A DNA stretch of 64,000 nt from NCBI RefSeq assembly GCF_023078475.1, contig NZ_CP095741.1:3720001-3784000 (forward strand), written 5' to 3'. The notes below the pieces were generated by a model. That model searched no databases, was not told where the DNA came from, and saw nothing but the letters and a program-made list of their open reading frames with translations. Position numbers and translations under genes: made by a program. The first letter of the stretch is position 1; every line of letters starts with the position of its first letter. This document shows, in pieces, positions 1 to 7,427 of the stretch. The stretch is from Luteibacter aegosomaticola. GTDB lineage: Bacteria > Pseudomonadota > Gammaproteobacteria > Xanthomonadales > Rhodanobacteraceae.

Positions 1-115
1 TCCACGTCTCGATCGCGACGACCTTCACCTGTGCGGGCGCGGCTACCGCGATCACGGGCGCCGGGGTCAGCAGCTCAGCGAGGTAGTCGGCGACGATTTG
101 CTCGGCGTCGTTCAT
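1..115 (-). CDS. CheW-type coupling protein, N-terminal fragment
   Basis: Only the first 38 codons are present; the gene runs off the left edge. The ATG is at 115-113, 8 bp after the parA stop. The visible part begins MNDAEQIVADYLAELL and then turns Ala/Pro/Val-rich, which looks like a linker. No CheW fold can be seen in so short a piece. The call rests on context: in polar flagellates of the Pseudomonas and Xanthomonas type, motC-motD-parA is followed by one or two cheW genes. A CheW-domain scaffold protein is therefore the likeliest reading, but this is inference. Confidence 0.5.
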   Translation of the reverse strand, partial: MNDAEQIVADYLAELLTPAPVIAVAAPAQVKVVAIETW

Positions 116-123
116 GTTGCCGA

Positions 124-912
124 TCACGCCGCAGCGTCCGTAACAGACGTGGACGACTTCGCGAGTAGTTCCGCGAGAAGCTGGCGGTAGGCCGCCCCGC
201 CACGGCGAGACGCGGGCCATGACGCGAGTGGCACACCCGCAGCACTTGCTTCGCGAATCTGCGTGTCGGTGGGAATCACCGCCTCGCTGACGATATCGCC
301 GTACTGTTCACGCAGCTGCGCCAGGCAGGCGCGCGATGCGTGGGTACGGGCATCGAACAACGTGGGCACGATCGTGCGCGGCATGGGCTTGCCACGCGAA
401 CGCTCGATCATGGAAAGGCTGCGCAACATGCGCTCCAACCCAGCCAGGGCGAGCGCCTCGGTCTGCGTGGGGACGAGCAGGCGATCGCTCGCCGCCAGCG
501 CGTTCACCATCAACACGCCGAGTGTCGGCGGGCAATCGAGCAATACGTGGTCGAAATCAGAGGCTAGCTCAGCCAGGGCCGAGCTCAGCACGAGCCCCAT
601 GCCGGGCTTGGTTCCGAGGTGGCGATCGAGCGTGATCATGGCGGCGGATGCCGGTAGCACGCTCAGGCGATCCCACTTCGTGGCATGGACCAACGTACCT
701 ACGGGTAGCGGGTTGCCGCTCACGCCAAACAGATCGTAGACGCTGCCGTGGGCCCCACCTTCGACGCCGATATAACCCGAAAGCGATGCATGCGGGTCCA
801 CGTCGACCAGCAGCGTGCGCTTGCCGTCGGCCGCAAGCATGCTGCCCAGCGACATGGCCGTCGTCGTCTTGCCAACGCCGCCCTTCTGGTTGGAGATAGC
901 CCACACGTGCAT
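124..912 (-). CDS. parA: ParA-family ATPase of the chemotaxis/motor operon
   Basis: This 262-residue protein has a deviant Walker A (KGGVGKTT, about residues 10-17) close to the N-terminus, then LLVDVDPHAS and a Walker B-like LLDCPPTLG, so it is a ParA/MinD-type P-loop ATPase. It lacks the N-terminal helix-turn-helix of plasmid ParA. In related polar flagellates (the ParC/ParP system of Vibrio, PA1462 of Pseudomonas) such ATPases place chemosensory arrays at the pole. Its ATG overlaps the motD stop as TGATG, so translation is probably coupled. The cellular role here is inferred from position. Confidence 0.85.
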   Translation of the reverse strand: MHVWAISNQKGGVGKTTTAMSLGSMLAADGKRTLLVDVDPHASLSGYIGVEGGAHGSVYDLFGVSGNPLPVGTLVHATKWDRLSVLPASAAMITLDRHLGTKPGMGLVLSSALAELASDFDHVLLDCPPTLGVLMVNALAASDRLLVPTQTEALALAGLERMLRSLSMIERSRGKPMPRTIVPTLFDARTHASRACLAQLREQYGDIVSEAVIPTDTQIREASAAGVPLASWPASRRGGAAYRQLLAELLAKSSTSVTDAAA

Positions 913-1799
913 CAGGGAGCCGCCCCCTGCGGTGCCAGCGGCGAGGGCGAATCCTTGTCACTCATCACCACGATCACGACACGGCGATTGCGGTTACGGC
1001 CATCGTCCGTCGCGTTCGACACGGACGGGCGGAACTCGCCCCAACCCATGATGCCGACGCGATGCGGATCGACGCCCTGCTCCGTAAGCAGGCGCGCGAC
1101 CGTGGCGGCGCGCGCGGCGGATAGCTCCCAGTTGGAAGGGAACGTGGACGTCGCAATCGGTGTGTTGTCGGTATACCCCTCGACGCGCATGCCATTCGGG
1201 AACGGCGCGAGGATACCCGCGAGCTTGCGGATCACATCTACCGCCGCCGGCTGCAGCTTCGCCACGCCAACGGGGAACAGGATATCGGTACGCACTTCGA
1301 TTTCGAGCCAGTCGGGCGTCTGACGCACGCTCACCAGGCTCTTGTCGATCAGCGGCTTCATCGCGCGCTTCACTTCATCGGAGATCTGGGTGAGGCTGGC
1401 TTGTTCCACCTTGCCAACCGTGGCGTTATCCGCGGGCGCGGTCTGCTTCATGTCACCAGGCTGCCGCTCGGCAGCCGCGCCTTCGTGGCCCGGCAACGGC
1501 AGGTTGCGCGGCGGCAACGGCACATCGATCTTGGCGATCGGGCTGGCCGTGGGCGAGCGCTTATCGTTAGGCAATGGCACCTGGGTGGCGGGCGCATTGT
1601 CGCGAATGGGTTCGATCACCTTGCCGGTGCCGTTGAACGCCTCGTTGATCGAAGCCGCCATCACACGGAACTTGGTCTCGTTCACAGCCGACACCGCGTA
1701 CATCACGACGAAAAGCGCCAGCAACAACGTGATCAGGTCACCATAGGGGATGGCCCAACGCTCGTGGTTGATGTGCTCTTCGTGGTGGCGGCGCTTCAC
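912..1799 (-). CDS. motD: Flagellar motor stator protein MotD (MotB family)
   Basis: This 295-residue protein has the MotB layout: a short basic cytoplasmic N-terminus, one membrane helix (about residues 18-40, YGDLITLLLALFVVMY), and a periplasmic part with an OmpA-like peptidoglycan-binding domain. The helix holds the conserved channel Asp (D21). The OmpA signature is seen in EGYTDNTPIA, NWELSAARAATVARLL and NRNRRVVIVV. It pairs with MotC to form an ion-conducting stator unit. The start overlaps the motC stop by 4 bp (ATGA). The Pro-rich stretch around residues 65-110 is the usual plug/linker region. MotD rather than MotB is chosen from the che-motCD-parA gene order. Confidence 0.88.
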   Translation of the reverse strand: MKRRHHEEHINHERWAIPYGDLITLLLALFVVMYAVSAVNETKFRVMAASINEAFNGTGKVIEPIRDNAPATQVPLPNDKRSPTASPIAKIDVPLPPRNLPLPGHEGAAAERQPGDMKQTAPADNATVGKVEQASLTQISDEVKRAMKPLIDKSLVSVRQTPDWLEIEVRTDILFPVGVAKLQPAAVDVIRKLAGILAPFPNGMRVEGYTDNTPIATSTFPSNWELSAARAATVARLLTEQGVDPHRVGIMGWGEFRPSVSNATDDGRNRNRRVVIVVMSDKDSPSPLAPQGAAP

Positions 1800-2536
1800 T
1801 GCAGGAACCCTTGCAGCTTGCTCTCAATGTGGCGCGGGTTATCGCCCTGCGCGATCGAGACGAGGCCTTCGACGAGGATCTCGCGCATCTGCGAGCGCTG
1901 GCGGGCCAGGCCTTTCAGGCGCGCAGCCATCGGCAATGCCAGCAGGTTGGCGAGGCCAATGCCGTAGATCGTGGCAACGAAGGCCGCAGCGATGCCGTGG
2001 CCCAGCTTGCTCGGATCGGCGAGGTTCTGCATGACGGCCATGAGGCCCATCACAGCACCGATGATGCCCATGGTGGGTGAATACGCGCCCGCGTTCTCGA
2101 AGACTTTGGCAGCCTCGATATCGATGTGCTCGCGGGTGAAAACTTCCACTTCGAGCACGGAGCGCATCGCATCCGGCTCGGTGCCGTCCACCAAAAGCTG
2201 AAGCCCCTTCTTGATGAAGGGGTCTTGTTCGCGTTCGATCGCGGGCTCCAGGCCAAGCAGGCCCGTGCGTCGGGAAATCTCGCTCCAGCCGACGATGCGG
2301 CTGACGAGATTCTCCGATTCGATATCCGGTGGCCGGTAGACCCAGGGCAGCATGGCCCACGCACGCTTGAGCACCGGGCCGGGCGTTTGCACGAGCAAGG
2401 CGGCAAACGTGCCGAGGAAAACGATGACGAAGGCCGCCGGGTTCCACAGGGCGTCGAGGCTCGAGCCCTTGAGGATGGTTCCCACGATGATGACCACGAA
2501 GGCCAGGATCGTGCCGACGACACTCACGATATCCAT
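1796..2536 (-). CDS. motC: Flagellar motor stator protein MotC (MotA family)
   Basis: This 246-residue protein has four predicted membrane helices: two at the N-terminus (about 5-22 and 32-50) and two after residue 140 (SPTMGIIGAVMGLMAVM and GHGIAAAFVATIYGIGLANLL). This is the MotA/ExbB arrangement, with a cytoplasmic loop between the pairs that contacts FliG. The P-T-M-G-I-I-G motif at the start of the third helix is typical of the family. It lies directly after cheA (1-bp gap) and couples to motD. A second stator pair (motAB), common in such genomes, is not in this window. Confidence 0.9.
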   Translation of the reverse strand: MDIVSVVGTILAFVVIIVGTILKGSSLDALWNPAAFVIVFLGTFAALLVQTPGPVLKRAWAMLPWVYRPPDIESENLVSRIVGWSEISRRTGLLGLEPAIEREQDPFIKKGLQLLVDGTEPDAMRSVLEVEVFTREHIDIEAAKVFENAGAYSPTMGIIGAVMGLMAVMQNLADPSKLGHGIAAAFVATIYGIGLANLLALPMAARLKGLARQRSQMREILVEGLVSIAQGDNPRHIESKLQGFLQ

Positions 2537-2537
2537 A

Positions 2538-4652
2538 TCAGACAGCCATCCTCAGGCTGGGCAGCACCTGGCCGCTGTCATCGGCCAGGCCCGCAAGATC
2601 GAGGACGAGCGAAATACGGCCGTCGCCAGTAATCGTGGCACCGGCCACGCCGGGCACGTGCTTGAGGAACGGGCCGAGCGGCTTGGCCATGACATCTTCG
2701 CGGCCGAGCACTTCATCGACCAGGCAGCCGAGCGTCTGGTGGCCGATCTGTACGACGACCACGTGCCCGCCCCTACCCTTCGCGCCAGCCCAGTTGCCCA
2801 GATCGGCGAGCGGCAGCGCGCGCTGGCGGTGGGCGGCCACGACGCGGCCATCCAGCTCCTGCACCTGGCCTTCGGCCAGTTCAAAGACTTCGGCGACGTT
2901 CGACATCGGCAGGCTCAGCAAGCGGTTGCCCACGCGCACCATGAGCACGCGCAGGATCGCGAGCGTCAACGGCACCGAGAGGCGCACCGTACTGCCGTGA
3001 CCGACCCGCGAATCGATCGACAGAGTACCGCCAAGTTCGACGATCTTGGTCTTGACCACGTCCATGCCGACGCCGCGGCCGGAAATATCCGAGACCTGGC
3101 TGGCGGTGGAGAAGCCCGGACGGAACACGATCTCGTAACACTCACGCTCGTCGAGACGGGCGGCCTGCTCTTCATCCATCAGGCCCTTTTCCACCGCCTT
3201 GCGGCGCAGGACCTCGGGATCCATGCCCTTGCCGTCGTCGGTGACGGTAATGACGATGCGATCGCCGTACTGGCCTGCGGCGAGGCGCACCGTGCCCAGG
3301 CGTGCCTTGCCCGCGGCCTGGCGCACTTCAGGCATTTCGATGCCGTGGTCGACCGAATTGCGCAGCAGGTGCACCAGCGGATCGGCCAGGGCCTCCACGA
3401 CGGTGCGGTCGATATCGGTTTCCTCGCCCTCGGTAACCAGTTCGATCTCCTTGCCCAGCTGGCGGGCGAGATCGCGGACGATGCGGGGGAAACGGGAGAA
3501 GAGCTTGCCGACCGGCTGCATGCGCATGCGCAGGACGGCGTTCTGCAGGTCTTCGGCGACGCGCTCGAGTTCACCGATGGCGCGTTCCATCGGGTCGTTC
3601 GTGCCGCGCGGAGCCAGGTTGGTCAGACGGTTGCGGACGAGCACCAGCTCACCGGCGGCATCGACCAGACTATCGAGGCGGTGGGTGTCGACGCGGACCG
3701 TGGTTTCAGCAGCTGCGGCGGGCTGGCGCTTTTCTGCGGAGGCCGGGGCCGGTTTGGCCTTGGTTGCGGCGGGTGTTGGGGCGGCAGCGGCGATCTGCGG
3801 GGCGGCCGGTGCCGTGGGGGCTTCGGCTTCGGGGGTCGCGAGCGAGCTCGCTCCTACAACAGCGGGGGCCGGTGCGGGGGCGGAGGGCTCGGTTGTCGTT
3901 CCGCCGCTGGGGGCGCCGGTGCCGTAGAGCTGGTCGAGCAGCGCTTCGAATTCGTCGTCGCTGATGGTGTTGCTTTCGGGCGCGGCGGCGACGGGCTCCG
4001 GCGCGGCTTCGACCATCGGTGCGACGGGAGCGTCGCCAGCGCCCGGCGCACCCGTGCCGTAGAGCGAATCGAGCAGCGACTCGAACTCGTCATCGGAAAT
4101 GGTGCCCGTGGTGGCGGGTGCCGGTGCGCGCTCGGTACGCGCGGCGTCCAGCATCGCCTCGAATTCGTCTTCGATGGGATCGTAGGGCTTGCTGACGGCC
4201 GGTGCTGGCGCGGCGGCTTTGGGCGCACTGACCGGCACGGCGAGTGCCACCGGTGCCGCCGATGCGGCCCGGCCGGGCACGACGAGGCGATCGAGCAACG
4301 AACGCGGTGCGGGCTCAGCCTGCACTCCTGCATCCGCGGCACGCATCATGTCGTTCAGCAGGTCGAGCGACTCCAGCAACGCGTCCATCAGGGCCGCATT
4401 GAGCACGATGGCGCCATTACGCGCCTCGTTCAGGAGATCTTCCGCGCGGTGGCACAGTTCCACCATGGCGTTCAGGCCAAGGAAGCCCGCACCGCCCTTT
4501 ACGGTATGGAACGCACGGAACACCGCGTTCAGGAGCTCGCTATCTTCCGGCGAGGCCTCGAGATCCACGAGCTGTTCGCCCAGGGTCTCGAGCAGTTCGC
4601 GGGCCTCGATCAGGAAGACGTTGAGCAGCTCGTTGTCCAGCTCCACGCTCAT
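2538..4652 (-). CDS. cheA: Chemotaxis histidine kinase CheA
   Basis: CheA autophosphorylates under receptor control and passes phosphate to CheY. The 704-residue product has an N-terminal Hpt domain with phospho-acceptor H49 (AFHTVKGGAGFLG), a long Ala/Pro-rich linker (about 130-310), a dimerisation helix, an HATPase domain (HLLRNSVDHG, DDGKGMD, GRGVGMDVV) and a C-terminal CheW-like domain. The linker carries three copies of an acidic DEFEALLD-type motif, each of the last two followed by YGTGAP. The ATG at 4652 is preferred over an in-frame start 27 codons upstream, because that extension would run into cheZ and the Hpt helix begins exactly here. Residues 265-273 are encoded by a REP-like repeat. 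Confidence 0.95.
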   Translation of the reverse strand: MSVELDNELLNVFLIEARELLETLGEQLVDLEASPEDSELLNAVFRAFHTVKGGAGFLGLNAMVELCHRAEDLLNEARNGAIVLNAALMDALLESLDLLNDMMRAADAGVQAEPAPRSLLDRLVVPGRAASAAPVALAVPVSAPKAAAPAPAVSKPYDPIEDEFEAMLDAARTERAPAPATTGTISDDEFESLLDSLYGTGAPGAGDAPVAPMVEAAPEPVAAAPESNTISDDEFEALLDQLYGTGAPSGGTTTEPSAPAPAPAVVGASSLATPEAEAPTAPAAPQIAAAAPTPAATKAKPAPASAEKRQPAAAAETTVRVDTHRLDSLVDAAGELVLVRNRLTNLAPRGTNDPMERAIGELERVAEDLQNAVLRMRMQPVGKLFSRFPRIVRDLARQLGKEIELVTEGEETDIDRTVVEALADPLVHLLRNSVDHGIEMPEVRQAAGKARLGTVRLAAGQYGDRIVITVTDDGKGMDPEVLRRKAVEKGLMDEEQAARLDERECYEIVFRPGFSTASQVSDISGRGVGMDVVKTKIVELGGTLSIDSRVGHGSTVRLSVPLTLAILRVLMVRVGNRLLSLPMSNVAEVFELAEGQVQELDGRVVAAHRQRALPLADLGNWAGAKGRGGHVVVVQIGHQTLGCLVDEVLGREDVMAKPLGPFLKHVPGVAGATITGDGRISLVLDLAGLADDSGQVLPSLRMAV
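3835..3860. repeat. REP-like element inside the cheA coding sequence
   Basis: On the cheA sense strand this reads GTTGTAGGAGCGAGCTCGCT followed by CGCGAC, which is the same GTAGGAGCG head and alternating CG core as the intergenic REPs in this window. It is translated in frame as VVGASSLAT within the low-complexity linker between the acidic motifs and the dimerisation domain, where extra residues should be tolerated. Confidence 0.7.
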
Positions 4653-4659
4653 GGCGGGC

Positions 4660-5301
4660 TCAGAAACCGAATTCGCTGAGGAGGCGATCCACTTCGTCCT
4701 GGCTGACCTTGTCGGCGGCCGGTGCGTTCGCACCTGCCAGGGAACCGGTCAGGCGCACCAGCTCCACGAGCGACGATTCCACCTTGGCCATGAAGGATTC
4801 GACCTGGGCGACGCGCTGGCCGGAGAGATCCTGCCAGGACTGTGCCTCAACCATTTCGCCGAAGCCGATATCGCAGTTCTGCGCGAAATCGCCGACGCGT
4901 ACCGCGAGCGACGTGGCGTTGGCGGCAAAGGCCGGATCGGCATGGTCGAGTACAAGCAGCTCATCGGCCTGCTTCGCCAGCGACTGAGCCTGCGGGCGCA
5001 GCTTCTCGCTGAAATCGAGCGTGCGGTGCGCGGCGGTGGCGCTCATCTCGAGCACATCGCGCAGGTGCTTGCGCGCGTCGCTCATGGTGCCCGGCACGCC
5101 ATCGCTGGAAATATCCGACGCCAGGCGGCGGGCGGATTCATGCAGGTCGCGGGCCAGATGGCCCAGCGCGAGGAACAGGTGCTGTTCGCGGCTGCGCAGG
5201 AGCTTGTCGAGCGCCTGTTCGAAGGCGGCGCTGTCGTCGGCGTCGAGAAGCTCGCGCAGCTCGGGAGCCACGTCCTGGCTAGCGGTAATCGTCGTATTCA
5301 T
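4660..5301 (-). CDS. cheZ: CheY-P phosphatase CheZ
   Basis: CheZ speeds dephosphorylation of CheY-P. The 213-residue protein is predicted to be nearly all helical. It carries the active-site motif WQDLSGQ; D158 and Q162 correspond to the catalytic Asp/Gln pair (D143/Q147) of E. coli CheZ. The C-terminal tail SQDEVDRLLSEFGF is the amphipathic CheY-docking peptide, preceded by a flexible Ala-rich linker. It sits between cheY (9-bp gap) and cheA (7-bp gap), the usual order for this lineage. Confidence 0.95.
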   Translation of the reverse strand: MNTTITASQDVAPELRELLDADDSAAFEQALDKLLRSREQHLFLALGHLARDLHESARRLASDISSDGVPGTMSDARKHLRDVLEMSATAAHRTLDFSEKLRPQAQSLAKQADELLVLDHADPAFAANATSLAVRVGDFAQNCDIGFGEMVEAQSWQDLSGQRVAQVESFMAKVESSLVELVRLTGSLAGANAPAADKVSQDEVDRLLSEFGF

Positions 5302-5310
5302 GTCAGTCCC

Positions 5311-5712
5311 TTAGCCCGCTGCCGCGGCGAGTCGTTCGAAGATCTTGTCGAGCTTTTCCTTCAGCGTCACGGCCGTGAACGGCTTCACGACGTAACCATT
5401 CACGCCGCTCTGCGCGGCCGCGATGATCTGGTCGCGATTGTTCTCGGCGGTGACCATAAGCACCGGCAGGGATTTGAGGCTGGCATCCGCACGGATGGCA
5501 CGCAGCAGGTCGATGCCGGTCATGTTCGGCATGTTCCAGTCGGTGACCACCAGGTCGATGGGCTGCGAGCGCAGGAGCGCCAGCGCCGCATTGCCATCTT
5601 CCGCTTCCTGGATGAGCGTGTTGGTAAAACCAAGCTCCACCAGGAGGTTGCGGACGATACGCCGCATGGTGGAGAAATCGTCCACCACGAGGATTTTCAT
5701 GTTCTTGTCCAA
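5311..5712 (-). CDS. cheY: Chemotaxis response regulator CheY
   Basis: This single-domain receiver of 133 residues has all key residues: acidic pocket D11/D12, phospho-acceptor D58 ([11 protein letters not shown]), switch Thr T88 (VTAE) and K110 (VVKPF). CheY-P binds FliM and FliN at the motor. A second ATG four codons later (MKILVVDD) is an equally possible start and would not affect the fold. The gene lies 30 bp after fliA and is probably cotranscribed with cheZ and cheA. Confidence 0.97.
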   Translation of the reverse strand: MDKNMKILVVDDFSTMRRIVRNLLVELGFTNTLIQEAEDGNAALALLRSQPIDLVVTDWNMPNMTGIDLLRAIRADASLKSLPVLMVTAENNRDQIIAAAQSGVNGYVVKPFTAVTLKEKLDKIFERLAAAAG

Positions 5713-5742
5713 AGCGTTCTCCGCCTTACAGCCGCGTCGTTC

Positions 5743-6474
5743 TTAGTGTTTGTCTTTCCAACCCGACATGCGTGCCCGGAGACGGATCAAGGCCTGGCCA
5801 TGGATCTGGCACACCCGCGATTCGCTTACTCCCAACACCGCACCGATTTCCTTCAGGTTGAGTTCTTCATCGTAGTACAGCGACATCACCAGCTTTTCGC
5901 GCTCGGGTAGCCCCTCGATCGAATCGGCCAGCGCATGGCGCAAACCGTCCTGTTCGAACAGACCATCCGGGCCCGCGGCGTTCGGGTCGGCCACATCGAT
6001 CGCGGAACCTTCGTCGCCTTCCGGCGCCGTCAGGCTCAACAACCGCGCACTCGCCGCGTCCGCCAGGATCTGGTTGTATTCCATGGCATCGATGCCCAGA
6101 CGCTTCATCACTTCCACGTCGTCGGCGTCGCCGCCTGTCTCATTTTCGATCTGCCTCGTTACCTCAGCCACCTCGCGCAATTTCCTGTGGACGCTGCGCG
6201 GGGTCCAATCCGTCTTGCGCAGTTCATCCAGCATGGCGCCACGTATGCGGATACCCGCATAGGTTTCGAAGCTGGCCGCGCGAGTCGGCGAATAATTCCT
6301 TGCCGCCTCAAGCAAACCGATCATCCCGGCCTGCATAAGGTCGTTCGCATCGACGCTGGGCGGCAGGCGGCCCATCAGGTGATAGGCGATCCGGCGCACC
6401 AGCGGCGCGTGCGTTTTCACCAGTTGATCGGCCGGAACCTTAGTAATTTCAAGGTATTCGCTCGCGACACTCAC
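5743..6474 (-). CDS. fliA: Flagellar sigma factor FliA (sigma-28)
   Basis: This 243-residue group 3 sigma factor has region 2 around residues 25-90 (DLMQAGMIGLLEAARNY, FETYAGIRIRGAMLDELR), region 3, and a region 4 helix-turn-helix (LKEIGAVLGVSESRVCQIHGQAL). It directs transcription of late genes. Sigma-28 promoters that it should use are visible here before fliC, cheV and flgM, and its anti-sigma factor FlgM is encoded at 43.6 kb. The start is GTG, overlapping the fleN stop by 4 bp (GTGA), with a GGAGG-like site about 10 nt upstream. Confidence 0.96.
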   Translation of the reverse strand: MSVASEYLEITKVPADQLVKTHAPLVRRIAYHLMGRLPPSVDANDLMQAGMIGLLEAARNYSPTRAASFETYAGIRIRGAMLDELRKTDWTPRSVHRKLREVAEVTRQIENETGGDADDVEVMKRLGIDAMEYNQILADAASARLLSLTAPEGDEGSAIDVADPNAAGPDGLFEQDGLRHALADSIEGLPEREKLVMSLYYDEELNLKEIGAVLGVSESRVCQIHGQALIRLRARMSGWKDKH

Positions 6475-7409
6475 AACGGCAGCCCTCCCCCCACGTGCTC
6501 ACGCCCGGCAAAAAAGCCGATGCGACCCTGTCCACGGGGTTCGGGTTCACCCCATGTATCGACCGACCTGGCCAAATTCTTGAATCCGACTGCCGAACGG
6601 CTGCTGGGCCATGCATCGACCACCGCCGACTGGCGGCGGATCGCCTGGCGCAGGTACTCGTCGTGCGGCACCATGCCCATGAAATCGAGGGAGACATCGA
6701 GGAAACGGTTGGTCACCCGCGAAAGCTTCTCGAACAGCTGGCGGCCTTCCTGCGCGTGGCGGACCATGTTGGCCACGATACGGAAACGGTTCACCGCGAA
6801 CTCTCGCGACAGAACCTTGATGAGTGCGTAGGCATCGGTGAGCGAGGCCGGCTCGTCGCAGACCACGACCACCACCTCGTCCGACGCGGCGGCAAACATC
6901 GACACGCTGTCGGAGATGCCGGCGGCGGTATCGACGATGAGGTACTCGGGAGCCAGCGGGTAGTCGTCAAACGCGCGGATGACGGCAGCATGCTCAATGT
7001 TGGGCAGCTGGGCCATGCGGCGTGTGCCGGACGTGGCCGGGATGACCTTCAGGCCGTGGGCCGCCTGGAGGATCAGGTCCTCGATGCCGCAGGCGCCTTC
7101 CAGCATGTGGCCCAGATGGCGCGTCGGCTGAAGGCCGAGCAGCACATCGATGTTGGCCATGCCCAGATCGGCATCGAGCAGCAGGACATCACGGCCACCC
7201 ATGGCCAGGGCCATGCCGAGGTTCACGGCCACCGTGGTCTTGCCGACGCCGCCCTTGCCACCCGCGATCGCGATGCTGCGCGTGGGCCTGCGGTCGGCGA
7301 GCCAGTTAAGACTGGCGGCCTGGGAGTTGTCGACGGGTGTGGTCATGAAGGAATTCACTGCCGAATAAGAGGTTGCGGTTGCGGTTGCGGTTGCGGTTGC
7401 CTGGGTCAC
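6471..7409 (-). CDS. fleN: Flagellar number regulator FleN/FlhG (MinD-like ATPase)
   Basis: FleN limits polar flagella to one or few; it acts with FlhF and in Pseudomonas restrains FleQ. The 312-residue protein has a deviant Walker A (GKGGVGKTT, residues 51-59), LLDADLGMANIDVLLG and VDTAAGIS, all diagnostic of MinD/FlhG. The start is read as GTG at 7409, with an AGGA about 10 nt upstream. This gives an unusual N-terminus: MTQ, then five Ala-Thr pairs encoded by a (GGTTGC)5 tract. ATG at 7346 (MTTPVDNSQ) is the alternative start and would leave the tract untranslated. Confidence 0.93.
   Translation of the reverse strand: MTQATATATATATSYSAVNSFMTTPVDNSQAASLNWLADRRPTRSIAIAGGKGGVGKTTVAVNLGMALAMGGRDVLLLDADLGMANIDVLLGLQPTRHLGHMLEGACGIEDLILQAAHGLKVIPATSGTRRMAQLPNIEHAAVIRAFDDYPLAPEYLIVDTAAGISDSVSMFAAASDEVVVVVCDEPASLTDAYALIKVLSREFAVNRFRIVANMVRHAQEGRQLFEKLSRVTNRFLDVSLDFMGMVPHDEYLRQAIRRQSAVVDAWPSSRSAVGFKNLARSVDTWGEPEPRGQGRIGFFAGREHVGGGLPL
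7371..7400. repeat. Hexanucleotide microsatellite (GGTTGC)5
   Basis: Five perfect copies of GGTTGC on the plus strand encode (Ala-Thr)5 at the N-terminus of FleN. A change in copy number would add or remove two residues without a frameshift. If translation begins at the downstream ATG (7346), the tract lies in the leader instead. Confidence 0.9.
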
Positions 7410-7427
7410 GTTCGTCGGATCCTGCGA

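Noticed and set aside
2352..4679. Open frame of 775 codons on the plus strand opposite cheA
   Set aside because: It is an antisense shadow of a high-GC gene: His/Arg/Gln-rich, without domains, while the minus strand encodes a complete CheA.
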